NCBI RefSeq assembly: GCF_024211275.1 | Contig: NZ_JAMLDX010000015.1 | Span: 46,167 to 110,166 of the forward strand | From: Sphingomonas tagetis | GTDB lineage: Bacteria; Pseudomonadota; Alphaproteobacteria; Sphingomonadales; Sphingomonadaceae | Reading direction: 5' to 3' | Length of the DNA stretch: 64,000 nt | Made by a program: the position numbers and the translations under genes | Shown here: one piece after another, positions 34,287-42,291 of the stretch | Layout of the letters: each line of letters opens with the position of its first letter | How positions within the stretch are numbered: position 1 is the stretch's first letter | Notes under the pieces: generated by a model | Database searches by the model: none | What the model was told of the DNA's origin: nothing | What the model saw: the letters and a program-made list of their open reading frames with translations, nothing else

Positions 34287-36032
34287 TCAGTAGCCTGTTC
34301 CTCGTGCGTGCGCCCAGGCTTCGGCATCGCTCAGCGTAAGGATCCGCACGTAGGCGTCGCCTTGTGCATCCACCGGGCGCTGAAAAAACGCCTCGACCGC
34401 TGTGCGATCGATAAGCTTCCGCGCGCTCAGCTCCCCTTCGAGCAGATTCTGCATGATCGCCGCCCGATTGTGCTCGACGATCTGGCGATAGAACGCCCCT
34501 GGTCCGCCTTTCGTCCGACGCCTTGCGATCGCGTGCGGGAGTTGCCCGGCAAAGGCATTTCGGGCGACCGCACGATCGCGGCCACCCTCGATCCACTGCC
34601 AAGTCTGGATCGACAAGCAGAGCTCGACAATCGGCTGCGCCAGCAGCGGCGTGATCAACTCGAGCGGCTCGTCGCGCGCAAAGCCCTCGCTGAAATTCTG
34701 CGGCCGAAGCAGTGCCGCGATATGCGCCGCCCGTCCAGGCAAGCCATGGTCGGGGACCTCCAACCAGCTATGTTCTGCCTCGGCCGATCCTATCGCCTCC
34801 GTCAGGTCGGGATGAATAAAGCGCAGGTCGCTCGGCCAGCGATGGCGAGCAGCACCCCTCGGCAATTTGCGGATCGCTCGCGACAAAGCCTCCCAGGCAC
34901 TGCACCCGGTCAGCTCGCAGACGTCAGCGACCGTGCGCCAAGCCGAGATCCGCTGGCGTCTCGACTTGATGCGGTCGGCGATTGGTGCGGCCGATTGCGT
35001 GAAACAGAACACATTGTCCCCGCCATTGCCGGAAAACATCGCCTCGGCCGAAATCTCGCTCGCGACGCGGCGGTTGGCCTGGTCGAGCGCCTGCCGTCCC
35101 GGCGCCCCTACCGGCCGCGGCAGGTGCAGCGCGCTAGAGGTGCCGATCACGATATCGTCCAGCCGGTAATCTCGATCGACCAGCTCCAGCCCGACATGAT
35201 CGGCGACGAGCCTCGCAAACCCGCGCTCGTCGCCTTCGGGTCCCGGCGAGACCAGATTGAGACAGGTCGTGCTCGTGTCAGCAAGCGCCGCCGCGACGAT
35301 GGAGGAATCAAGGCCGCCCGACAGACAGAGTTGAACGCGCCCGAAATCGCTGGCGAGCGCGCGGACCGTGCTCACCACCGTTGCCCGCAGCGCCTCACGC
35401 AATTCCGCGGGAGCAAGGCGGCTCGGCCGCACATAGTCCCAGGGTGACCAATGCTGCGTCAATCCGGTGTAGCGCGCGCCGCTGATGCCGAGGATCCAGC
35501 CCTGCGGAACCTCATAGACATCCCGCAGCACCGTCTCGGTGCGCCGAAGCGCGGGTCGCAATAGCGCGGCGGCCATCGCATCCCAGTCAATTTCCGGATC
35601 AATCAGGCCCGCCGCAATACCGAGATCGAGATCCGAAAGGAGAAAGATCGCATCGGCGGTTTCGCGCACATAACAGGGGAGCGCGCCACTTGGGTCGCGA
35701 TAGACCTGCACCGAGCCGAGCGGGCATTGCGAAATGGCGACATACTGGCCCCAGAAGCGGTTCGTCAGGATCGCCGGCACCTCGCTGTGCCGATCGAACT
35801 GCGGTTCCAGCGCCGTCACCCGGACAGGCCGGTCCGAGCGCGTGAACAATCGGCCAAGCAGATGCGCCCGGCCCGAAGGAGCGGTCATCACCCGCGCCGG
35901 CTCATTCGCCCAGATGGCCAACTGCCCAATGGTCGGGACGGCCGCCAGGCCCAGCCCTGCCAGACGCCGCGTCTCGATCCCTGCGCCAGTGCCCTTGCGG
36001 CGCTCGATGACGGCGAGAAAGCGAAAGGCCAT
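34287..36032 (-). CDS. Lasso peptide cyclase (C protein, asparagine-synthetase-like)
   Basis: A 581-residue protein. The N-terminal glutaminase-like fold lacks the catalytic Cys2 of true asparagine synthetase (it begins MAFRFLAV). The ATP-pyrophosphatase loop is SGGLDSS at residues 238-244, followed by FSGNGGDNVF near residue 330. These are the marks of lasso C enzymes, which adenylate the ring Asp/Glu side chain and close the macrolactam. The start overlaps the B gene stop (ATGA). The open frame extends further upstream into the B gene, but the coupled start is clearly better. Confidence 0.88.
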   Translation of the reverse strand: MAFRFLAVIERRKGTGAGIETRRLAGLGLAAVPTIGQLAIWANEPARVMTAPSGRAHLLGRLFTRSDRPVRVTALEPQFDRHSEVPAILTNRFWGQYVAISQCPLGSVQVYRDPSGALPCYVRETADAIFLLSDLDLGIAAGLIDPEIDWDAMAAALLRPALRRTETVLRDVYEVPQGWILGISGARYTGLTQHWSPWDYVRPSRLAPAELREALRATVVSTVRALASDFGRVQLCLSGGLDSSIVAAALADTSTTCLNLVSPGPEGDERGFARLVADHVGLELVDRDYRLDDIVIGTSSALHLPRPVGAPGRQALDQANRRVASEISAEAMFSGNGGDNVFCFTQSAAPIADRIKSRRQRISAWRTVADVCELTGCSAWEALSRAIRKLPRGAARHRWPSDLRFIHPDLTEAIGSAEAEHSWLEVPDHGLPGRAAHIAALLRPQNFSEGFARDEPLELITPLLAQPIVELCLSIQTWQWIEGGRDRAVARNAFAGQLPHAIARRRTKGGPGAFYRQIVEHNRAAIMQNLLEGELSARKLIDRTAVEAFFQRPVDAQGDAYVRILTLSDAEAWAHARGTGY

Positions 36033-36676
36033 CAGACCGCCAGGATCGGTCGGTAGCGCGTGACATGCTCCTGCTCGTCGCCGATCACCAGGGCGTCGAG
36101 CTGGACCCAGGCATGCGCCGTGAACGGGCAATCCCGGACTCCCAATATCAGCGTCGGCCGATGTCCACTTGCGACCATGAGATCGAACAGGCCGATCGAT
36201 TTCATGAGGCAACGTTCGTGCGCGGGAATAATGAGATTCGAGAAACGCATCGCCGCGGCAATCGCTTCGATCTCGCGATGGCGGTGGCGCGGCTTCGCCT
36301 GGGCGCGCCTGGCGATCACGGCCGCCAAACCGGAGCGGCGAAGTTCGCGTCGCGCGCGAACTTGCAGCAGGACCGCGAGCATGGCGAGCCCGGCGCGGGC
36401 CGTGCCTTGCGCCCTCAGGTCGCGCATTGCCGGAGTTACGACGATCTCGCCGAGCGGCCGCGAGATATCGCGGCTTACCGACAGCAGGCCTTCGTTGAGC
36501 AGCGGCTGAAGCTTGGCTTCGTCGGAGCCCAAGACGGAGGTTCCCTCTATCGCGCGTATCAGCGCCTGCGTCGTCTCAGGCGAAGCCGCGAAATAGCGAT
36601 CGCGCTCGACGTCGAGGAAAATGGAGCGCTCGCCAAGCAGGCAGAAATAAACACCATCTGGACTGGTGAGATGCAT
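36032..36676 (-). CDS. Lasso peptide leader-binding and protease fusion (B protein)
   Basis: A 214-residue protein. The N-terminal part (about 8-70: VYFCLLGERSIFLDVERDRY) is the PqqD-like RRE that binds the leader, and the C-terminal part is the transglutaminase-like protease. The predicted catalytic triad is Cys156 (ERCLMKS), His188 (FTAHAW) and Asp194 (LDALVIGD). B1 and B2 are fused, as usual in proteobacteria. The ATG at 36676 has GGAGCG 7 bases upstream. It cuts the leader after the conserved Thr-x pair and is coupled to C by a 1-base overlap. Confidence 0.88.
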   Translation of the reverse strand: MHLTSPDGVYFCLLGERSIFLDVERDRYFAASPETTQALIRAIEGTSVLGSDEAKLQPLLNEGLLSVSRDISRPLGEIVVTPAMRDLRAQGTARAGLAMLAVLLQVRARRELRRSGLAAVIARRAQAKPRHRHREIEAIAAAMRFSNLIIPAHERCLMKSIGLFDLMVASGHRPTLILGVRDCPFTAHAWVQLDALVIGDEQEHVTRYRPILAV

Positions 36677-36696
36677 AAGCGGGCGCTCCGGAAAGA

Positions 36697-36722
36697 GGGC
36701 GCACGGCAGATGCCGTGCGCCC
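36697..36722 (-). terminator. Intergenic hairpin between lasso A and B
   Basis: GGGCGCACGGCA-GA-TGCCGTGCGCCC is a perfect 12-bp stem, 6 bases after the precursor stop. No T-run follows. In proteobacterial lasso operons such a hairpin commonly stabilises or partly terminates the short A transcript, so that precursor is made in excess over enzymes. Confidence 0.7.
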
Positions 36723-36728
36723 GCTCGA

Positions 36729-36848
36729 TCAGTCGGCGGACAGGCCGGAGACGAGCTTCTGCAGCTCGAACGTGTCCGGCTCGCCGATGACCGGATCGCC
36801 CTTGGTTTCCTGGCTGGCGATGCCCAGCTCGAGCACTTCCTTCTGCAT
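36729..36848 (-). CDS. Lasso peptide precursor (A)
   Basis: A 39-residue precursor. Leader MQKEVLELGIASQETK carries the class signature LGxAS and the Thr at -2 before the core. The 23-residue core starts G-D-P-V-I-G-E-P-D-T and ends in GLSAD. Gly1 would be linked to Asp9 in a nine-residue ring; the E7-P8-D9 end is the same as in astexin-1, with Glu7 as the alternative linkage. AAGGAG lies 7 bases before the ATG at 36848, so a longer in-frame extension is rejected. The B and C genes follow. Confidence 0.88.
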   Translation of the reverse strand: MQKEVLELGIASQETKGDPVIGEPDTFELQKLVSGLSAD

Positions 36849-36998
36849 GGTACTTCTCCTTGCATGGCACGACGGAATGTCGGCACCGCAAGTATAAGTC
36901 GGCAGGAAGTCACCCGCCGTGGGATATTCTGCGCAAGATTTGCCGAATATATCGATCGCTACCAAGTAAACCCTCGATCGGATGCTCTCTAGCCCGGC

Positions 36999-37625
36999 TC
37001 ATCGCTGCCAAAGCGCGTCGGAAATGGAGCCGACATGATCAATTCGACGGCGGTGATAGGCGATGATGCGCCTGCGCAGGTTCGTCCGCACGTCGATATT
37101 TCCGTTGCGGAGGAATGTCCGGAGCTCACGATCGGGGTCGTCGAACAGCCGTGCTTCGGCGAGTCGCGTATAGTGAAGCCGCTCGCTCATGCGCTGGATC
37201 TGATCGGAAAACTCGGCATTTCCCGTGGCTTCGCCGATCGCGCGGAACAGGATCGCAGTGAATGCCGCGTGATCGCCGGGGGCGGTGCCAGGCATTCGTT
37301 CCCTAAATAATCGTAGCGAGCCGCGCAGCAGGGCCGCGTCCGCGAGGCGCAATGTTCCCAGGAGGTGCTGCGCGTTCCAGACATACAGGCCGGCCAGCGC
37401 GTCGATATCGGGGCGCACGACCCGGATTCCACCATCCGGATGCGCCTCGAACAGCTGCTCACCGACCATGCGCTGTATCGCCTCGCGCACCGGCGTGGTG
37501 CTCGCGCGATGCCGATCGGCGACAGCATGGAGGTCGAGGCGCATCCCAGCGTGAAACACGCCATCGAGATACTCTTCCTTGAGCGCTCGATAGACCCGTT
37601 CCTGCGTGCTTGTCTCAACCGACAT
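36999..37625 (-). CDS. GntR-family (FCD) transcription regulator
   Basis: A 208-residue GntR regulator with an N-terminal winged helix (QERVYRALKEEYLDGVFHAG, DRHRASTTPVREAIQRMVGE) and a helical FCD effector domain (GDHAAFTAILFRAIGEATGN). It starts 2 bases after the stop of the XRE gene, so the two are probably co-transcribed, and ends 150 bases before the lasso precursor start. It is a natural candidate for control of the lasso operon; the effector is unknown. Confidence 0.8.
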   Translation of the reverse strand: MSVETSTQERVYRALKEEYLDGVFHAGMRLDLHAVADRHRASTTPVREAIQRMVGEQLFEAHPDGGIRVVRPDIDALAGLYVWNAQHLLGTLRLADAALLRGSLRLFRERMPGTAPGDHAAFTAILFRAIGEATGNAEFSDQIQRMSERLHYTRLAEARLFDDPDRELRTFLRNGNIDVRTNLRRRIIAYHRRRIDHVGSISDALWQR

Positions 37626-37627
37626 GG

Positions 37628-38035
37628 TCAGCCTGAAGCGGCGAAGGGCGTGCGCCACTTCGGTGTCAGGGCCGCAGTCAGTTGCTCCAGCTGATGCTTC
37701 GCGATGATCTCGACGCACAGGCGCTCGAATTCGCGCAGGTCGCCAGCCAGCTGGCGTGGGAACGCCATCTTCTGGCTGGCGAACATCAGTGGGATCAGGA
37801 TGTGTCCGGTCGACATGCCGAGCTGGTAGGCGCAGCGCAGGTGATCATCGAGCCGGACCTTGGGATTGCCGGATTCGATCTCGCGTAGCCAGCGCACGCC
37901 GATGCCGAGCGACTTCGCCAGTTCGCGCTGGGTAATCCCTTCGCGCTTGCGCGTTTGCTCGATCCGCCGGCCGGACCGTTCCTTCACGAAACAAAGCGGA
38001 CCATCCGCGTCGGGCTCTTCGCAGTCGAGCGACAT
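37628..38035 (-). CDS. XRE-family DNA-binding protein
   Basis: A 135-residue protein with an XRE/Cro helix-turn-helix at about residues 28-80 (QTRKREGITQRELAKSLGIG then VRWLREIESGNPKVRLDDHL) and a helical C-terminal region. The ATG at 38035 begins MSLDCEEPDADG; an upstream GTG extension is less likely. It is tightly followed by the GntR gene. The pair may regulate the lasso operon or may be a left-over regulatory cassette. Confidence 0.7.
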   Translation of the reverse strand: MSLDCEEPDADGPLCFVKERSGRRIEQTRKREGITQRELAKSLGIGVRWLREIESGNPKVRLDDHLRCAYQLGMSTGHILIPLMFASQKMAFPRQLAGDLREFERLCVEIIAKHQLEQLTAALTPKWRTPFAASG

Positions 38036-38166
38036 GCACGCGTCTCCATCCTGGAGCGTCCGCCCGCCAAGGGCTGATGCGACGCGTGGTAGGGTGTGCA
38101 ACACACCTCGGTCAAACTGAACTGCGGCAAGTATTTCCAGAATTCACAACGTGTTCGCCTAAGCGA

Positions 38167-38592
38167 CTACATCCGTTTCGGACCGAGTCTGGCCGGTGTC
38201 GTTCGACGGGCTCGCTCCAGCGCCGCCAACAATTCGGGCGGATCCGCATCGAGCGAGATCTGCAGCGCGACCAGATAGATGCTGACGATCGTGGGCGGAT
38301 CGCCATCGATGCTGATCTGCGCGGCGATACCAGCCGCGCACTCACCCAGGCCCTTGGGCGCGCCCAGGAAGAACTTTTCGCTGCCGTTCAGTCCAGCCGA
38401 CGGGAGCCGACGGAGCTTCGCGGCAATCGTGGCCGTCGGGATCGTCTCAAGATGCAGCACGGCCAGTTGTAGCGTCGTGCCCCAAGCCAGCATCTGCCGC
38501 GTCGAGCGGATCAAATGGCAGTGCGCCTCGATCAGGAGGTCCATCCCGGCGGGCGAGAGCTGCAGCTTGAAGGTTCGTGATTGGCGAGTCAC
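38167..38592 (-). CDS. Hypothetical protein
   Basis: A 141-residue protein from GTG 38592 (MTRQSRTFKLQLSPAGMDLL at the start), with a repeat-like helix pattern. I know no family. It is flanked by the XRE gene and a gap before the tra operon. Start and function are uncertain. Confidence 0.45.
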   Translation of the reverse strand: MTRQSRTFKLQLSPAGMDLLIEAHCHLIRSTRQMLAWGTTLQLAVLHLETIPTATIAAKLRRLPSAGLNGSEKFFLGAPKGLGECAAGIAAQISIDGDPPTIVSIYLVALQISLDADPPELLAALERARRTTPARLGPKRM

Positions 38593-38908
38593 CGGCCCCT
38601 CCCCCCAAGTGCCAACACAGCCGCGCTGCTCGCGGCGGAATGAGCCAGCGCGACAAGGATCGAAGGCACTTCACTGCCCCCCGCAACCTGACGCGGACCC
38701 GAGATGAACAATTGAGCGCTTCTGCGGCGCCGCAAGGACTTGAGATGCATTGCCTGCCGCTCCGGTTGTTCAGTGCCCTGACGATTGTCGAACGCCGCCA
38801 CCTTCCGCATTCCCCCTCCTGTCTCCGGCGGCCCGAACGAACGGTTTGCTTGCCGGATGGTCCAATCGAACCGCGCGCAGTGCCCTGCGCGAGCAGGAGA
38901 ACAACGTC
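38593..38908. other. Gap before the tra operon
   Basis: No gene is supported. The tra promoter must lie here or just upstream, but no clear promoter boxes can be named. Confidence 0.4.
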
Positions 38909-39214
38909 ATGCCGATGCGGTCATGGTGCATAGCTGCCCTTGCCCTTTTCCCAACTGTGCCATGCCTGACGCCTTGGGCGCAGGCACAGAGCTATCGCCC
39001 CGACGCCGAAGGCTATCCGTGCAGCAAGCGCGTACCTCTCGATGTCGCCGCCACCGAGCAGGGCTTCGTGATCGAACCGCGCCGCGAACCGGTCCCGGCA
39101 ATCAGCGCGGCGCGGCCCGCCAGCGTGGCGATCGGCGCGACGCTGAAGGTCGACCGCGCCCTGCTCGACGGCACGCTCAGCGCCACGGAGGTGACCGATG
39201 CGGCGCCTCGCTGA
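38909..39214 (+). CDS. Periplasmic hypothetical protein at the head of the tra operon
   Basis: A 101-residue protein with a signal peptide (MRSWCIAALALFPTVPCLTP, then AQA-Q) and a short mature part. AGGAG lies 9 bases before the ATG at 38909. Its end overlaps the DsbC-like gene by 17 bases, so it belongs to the transfer operon. No family is recognised. Confidence 0.55.
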   Translation: MPMRSWCIAALALFPTVPCLTPWAQAQSYRPDAEGYPCSKRVPLDVAATEQGFVIEPRREPVPAISAARPASVAIGATLKVDRALLDGTLSATEVTDAAPR

Positions 39215-39980
39215 ACTGGCGCTCGGCGCGGCGCTCAGCGCATCGCTGCTCGCCGCGCCTGCCCTCGCGCAGGACGCTTCGCCGAGTTCCGAGGAACCGC
39301 TCGCCGCAGCCGCACGGGACGCGCAACAAGCTCTACGCCAGACCTTCACGAACCTGCAGTTCGAGGACTTCGGACCGGCGCCTGTGAAGGGTCCGCTATA
39401 TCAAGCCAATGCCGGCGGGAGAATGATCTATTTCGCGCCGGAGAGCGGCCACCTGCTGTTCGCCGCGGTGTATGACCGCAACGGCGTCAACGTCACGGCG
39501 CTGGCGCAGGACGCCAGCGCGCGCAAACGGCTCGGCGCGATCGACACCAGCAAGGCGCTGGCGATCGGCCCTCAATCCGCGCCGGTGGTGATCGAATTCA
39601 CCGACCCCGATTGCCCCTATTGCCAGGCGCTCGACCGCTTCTGGTCGTCGAAAGCGGCCGAGGGCAAACAGGTGCGGCGGCTCGTCTTTTTCGTGAGCGG
39701 CATCCATCCCCAGGCAGCGGCCAAGGCCGAGCATATCCTGTGCGCCGCCGATCCCGAGGCTGCATTCCGAGCGGTCTATTCGGGTTCGGTCCCGAAGACG
39801 CTCGGCAAATGCGCAGAGGGCGCGACGAAGGTCGCGGCGCATGCCGAGATGGTGCGCAAGCTTGGCGTGTCCGGCACGCCCACGCTGTTCGCCGACGGCA
39901 AGCTGATCTCCGGTTTCCAGCAGGCCGAGATCGAGGCCTTTCTCGACGCAAAGCAGCAGGCCGGCAATGCGCGGCCGTAA
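39198..39980 (+). CDS. DsbC-like thiol-disulfide isomerase of the transfer system
   Basis: A 260-residue periplasmic protein. A signal peptide (LGAALSASLLAAPALAQ) precedes an N-terminal dimerisation part and a thioredoxin fold with CPYC at residues 139-142 and cis-Pro in SGTPTLFADG. This matches DsbC/TrbB-type isomerases used by F-type systems to fold cysteine-rich TraU, TraN and TraH. A second CGYC protein (TraF) and a CLPC protein lie further along the operon. Confidence 0.82.
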   Translation: MRRLAELALGAALSASLLAAPALAQDASPSSEEPLAAAARDAQQALRQTFTNLQFEDFGPAPVKGPLYQANAGGRMIYFAPESGHLLFAAVYDRNGVNVTALAQDASARKRLGAIDTSKALAIGPQSAPVVIEFTDPDCPYCQALDRFWSSKAAEGKQVRRLVFFVSGIHPQAAAKAEHILCAADPEAAFRAVYSGSVPKTLGKCAEGATKVAAHAEMVRKLGVSGTPTLFADGKLISGFQQAEIEAFLDAKQQAGNARP

Positions 39981-40203
39981 GGGTTCGGCGCCTCAGGGCC
40001 GATCCCACTTCTCCACCCATCTGGCGGGTCTCGCGCCCTGCCCGGCCATGGCGCGCCACGCGTCCGTCCGGCGACACGAGCACCGGGATGCCGGCGGCGA
40101 CGCCCCCCGCGGGAGCCGTCCAGTGCCGCCGCCGGCCGGAAACGATCCTCATCGTGCCGGCAGGCATAGCTTCGGACAGCTCCCATCTTCGTGGAGACCA
40201 TCG

Positions 40204-40521
40204 ATGTTCAAACTGACTTTTGCGCGCGGCCTCAAGACGGCGGACGCCGCCTTGCTGCTGGTCCTGGCGCTTGTTGCCGGAGCCGGCGCGGCCCATGCCT
40301 TCGCCCAGCCCAAGGTCGGCGACCTGGGTTACGACATCTACAACATCGTCGTGAACCAGGGCGTCAAGGGTCCGCTCGGCTTTGTCGGCGGCGTGGCGGC
40401 CTTCCTGTTCGGCGTTTCGCGCCTGTTCTCGAACATCATGATCGGCATTCCGACGATCGTGGCGGCGGTCTGCCTGATCAAGGCCGACTCGATCCTGCAG
40501 ACCTTCGGGATGGTGATCTGA
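40204..40521 (+). CDS. traA: Pilin-like small membrane protein (TraA candidate)
   Basis: A 105-residue protein with a long signal sequence ending AHA-FAQ, then a short polar stretch and two hydrophobic segments (GFVGGVAAFLFGVSRLFS, IMIGIPTIVAAVCLIKA). Length, two-helix layout and position just upstream of traL match F-type pilin TraA. Sequence identity to F-pilin is not obvious by eye, so the call rests on layout and context. GGAG precedes the ATG at 40204. The 220 bases upstream show no gene. Confidence 0.65.
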   Translation: MFKLTFARGLKTADAALLLVLALVAGAGAAHAFAQPKVGDLGYDIYNIVVNQGVKGPLGFVGGVAAFLFGVSRLFSNIMIGIPTIVAAVCLIKADSILQTFGMVI

Positions 40522-40625
40522 AGGCGCGCGCCGCCGCGCCTCAAGCGGCGGCCGCGAAGCGCCGGGGGGCGAAGGGTCGCCTCCCGGAAATCCACCAAGC
40601 GCATCAACAAGCAAGGGAGAAGGGC

Positions 40626-40892
40626 ATGGACGAGCGTCTTCCACAGTTCCTGCACCGGCCGGTCCAGATCCTCTGGTTCGACAGCCAGGAGTTCATCGTC
40701 GTGATGTCGACCATCTTTGTCGCCGTGATCGTCGGCGGGCTGGTCGGGTGGGCGCTGATCGGCGCGCTTCTCCTCTTCATCCCGTGGAAGCGCACCAAAC
40801 CGCGCGGGTTCATCCCGCATGCCGCCTGGCGCTGGGGCCTGCTGCGCTTCCGTCACTATCCGGGTCCGACCCAGACCCGCTTCTACGAGTAG
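40626..40892 (+). CDS. traL: TraL mating-channel protein
   Basis: An 88-residue protein starting MDERLPQFLHRPVQILWFDS, with a hydrophobic pair of helices and the basic IPWKRTKPRGFIPHAAWRWG tail typical of TraL, an inner-membrane pilus assembly subunit. GGAG lies before the ATG at 40626. It is followed by traE after 6 bases. Confidence 0.88.
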   Translation: MDERLPQFLHRPVQILWFDSQEFIVVMSTIFVAVIVGGLVGWALIGALLLFIPWKRTKPRGFIPHAAWRWGLLRFRHYPGPTQTRFYE

Positions 40893-40898
40893 CGGCGC

Positions 40899-41534
40899 AT
40901 GTCACATCCATTCCGGCGCAGGGCGCCCCCCGACATAATCGGCGACACGAGGCCGAGTTGGCACCTCCACCGCTATCTGCTGGGGTCGGCCAATCTGTTC
41001 GACGAGAACCGGCTGCTCAAATTCGCGATCGCCGGCCTGTTCGGCATCACCGCGGTGCTGGGCACCTTGCTCTACACCTCGAACCTCAACCAGCGCACGG
41101 TGATTGTGCCATTCGGCGCGCGCGGCGACCTCTATGTCACCGGCAACAAGCCGTCCGACGCATATCTGCGCACGATCACGCGCAACATCGTCAGCCTGTC
41201 AGGGACCTATTCGGCCTATTCCGCCGACCAGCAGTTCCAGGAGCTGCTGAGCCTCGTCCACCCCTCGGCCTATAACGGCCTGCGCGACAGTTTGAGCGAG
41301 TTGCTGGACGAGCTCTCGCGCAACCCGACGCTGTCGATCGCCAGCTATGTGCGCAACGACAAACCGGTGACGTTCACCACCACGGAAATCGTGGTGCCAG
41401 TCGAGAAGGTCCGCGTGATCGGCGGCGTGATCCGCAAGTTCCAGGGCACGCTGCGCATCAAATATTTCATCGACAATGGCCGCTTCTGGCTGACCGCCCT
41501 CCAGGAGGAAGATTTCAATGCCGATCCCCGGTAA
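40899..41534 (+). CDS. traE: TraE mating-channel protein (VirB5/B8-like)
   Basis: A 211-residue protein with one N-terminal membrane helix (about 40-60, LLKFAIAGLFGITAVLGTLL) and a periplasmic domain containing NQRTVIVPFGARGDLYVTGN, YLRTITRNIVSLSGTYS and NPTLSIASYV, the TraE family pattern. Its end overlaps traK by 17 bases. TraE is a VirB8-like scaffold of the F-type channel. Confidence 0.88.
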   Translation: MSHPFRRRAPPDIIGDTRPSWHLHRYLLGSANLFDENRLLKFAIAGLFGITAVLGTLLYTSNLNQRTVIVPFGARGDLYVTGNKPSDAYLRTITRNIVSLSGTYSAYSADQQFQELLSLVHPSAYNGLRDSLSELLDELSRNPTLSIASYVRNDKPVTFTTTEIVVPVEKVRVIGGVIRKFQGTLRIKYFIDNGRFWLTALQEEDFNADPR

Positions 41535-42291
41535 GCGCTCGAGGCTTGCCTCGGGCCTGGCGGCGCTGTGCGCCGCACTCCCCGCTCCTGTCCTTGCCCA
41601 GTCGATCGCGGCGCTACCCGACCAGACGAGCCGGCTTCGGCTCTCGAACCGCGACGTCAATCACCTCGTGTGCGTCGGCGGCGAGATCGAGGACGTCAAA
41701 TTCTCGGCCGAGAAAGGCATTGCGGTCGAACGCGGCGGGTCGGACGCCTGGATCAAGTTCCTTGTCAGGGAAGTCGACGAAGCCGGCATGAAGACGCGCA
41801 GCTTCGTAACGCAGCCCGCCGAATTCTATGTGTCGTGCAACGGGGCGATCTACCCACTCTATGCCGAGCCCGCCGACATTCCGGCGCAGACGGTGACGCT
41901 CGTGCCGGGCACTGCCCAGCGCGCGCGCAGCAACGAGGCGCTGCTCGGCCCGCTGGTCGAGGAAGAGCGCGCCGTGTCGATCGCGCTCGCGCTGCTGCAG
42001 GACCGCGTGCCCGGCAGCTTCACCGAGATCGCGCCGGGCCGCGCCCGGCTCGCCATCGCCGACCTGCCCGGCATCGTCGTCGAGGAGCGCCGCCGCCTCG
42101 CCATCGAGGGCGCGGGCCTCACCGCCAGCGAATATCTGGTGACCTCGCCGGCAGCGGTGACGCTCGACGAACGCGCCTTTCTCGACACCACGCTTGGCGC
42201 GGACATCTTCGCGGTCACGCTCGACCGCCTGACCCTCGCCGCGGGCGATGCTGCCCGGCTCGTCGTGATCCGCCGGAGTGCCGGGCTGTGA
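41518..42291 (+). CDS. traK: TraK outer-membrane core protein (VirB9-like)
   Basis: A 257-residue secreted protein: signal peptide ending LAQS, then SNRDVNHLVCVGGEIEDVKF, the typical TraK opening, and a YVSCNGAIYPLYAEPADIPA block. TraK is the VirB9 counterpart that links TraV and TraB in the outer-membrane core. It starts inside traE and overlaps traB by 4 bases. Confidence 0.85.
   Translation: MPIPGKRSRLASGLAALCAALPAPVLAQSIAALPDQTSRLRLSNRDVNHLVCVGGEIEDVKFSAEKGIAVERGGSDAWIKFLVREVDEAGMKTRSFVTQPAEFYVSCNGAIYPLYAEPADIPAQTVTLVPGTAQRARSNEALLGPLVEEERAVSIALALLQDRVPGSFTEIAPGRARLAIADLPGIVVEERRRLAIEGAGLTASEYLVTSPAAVTLDERAFLDTTLGADIFAVTLDRLTLAAGDAARLVVIRRSAGL

Noticed and set aside
36729..36965. Longer 78-residue version of the lasso precursor
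   Set aside because: The ATG at 36848 has an ideal AAGGAG and gives a leader of the usual length; the extension has no ribosome site.
27099..38035. Dedicated lasso ABC exporter
   Set aside because: No ABC transporter gene is present in the locus; isopeptidase-type lasso clusters usually lack one.
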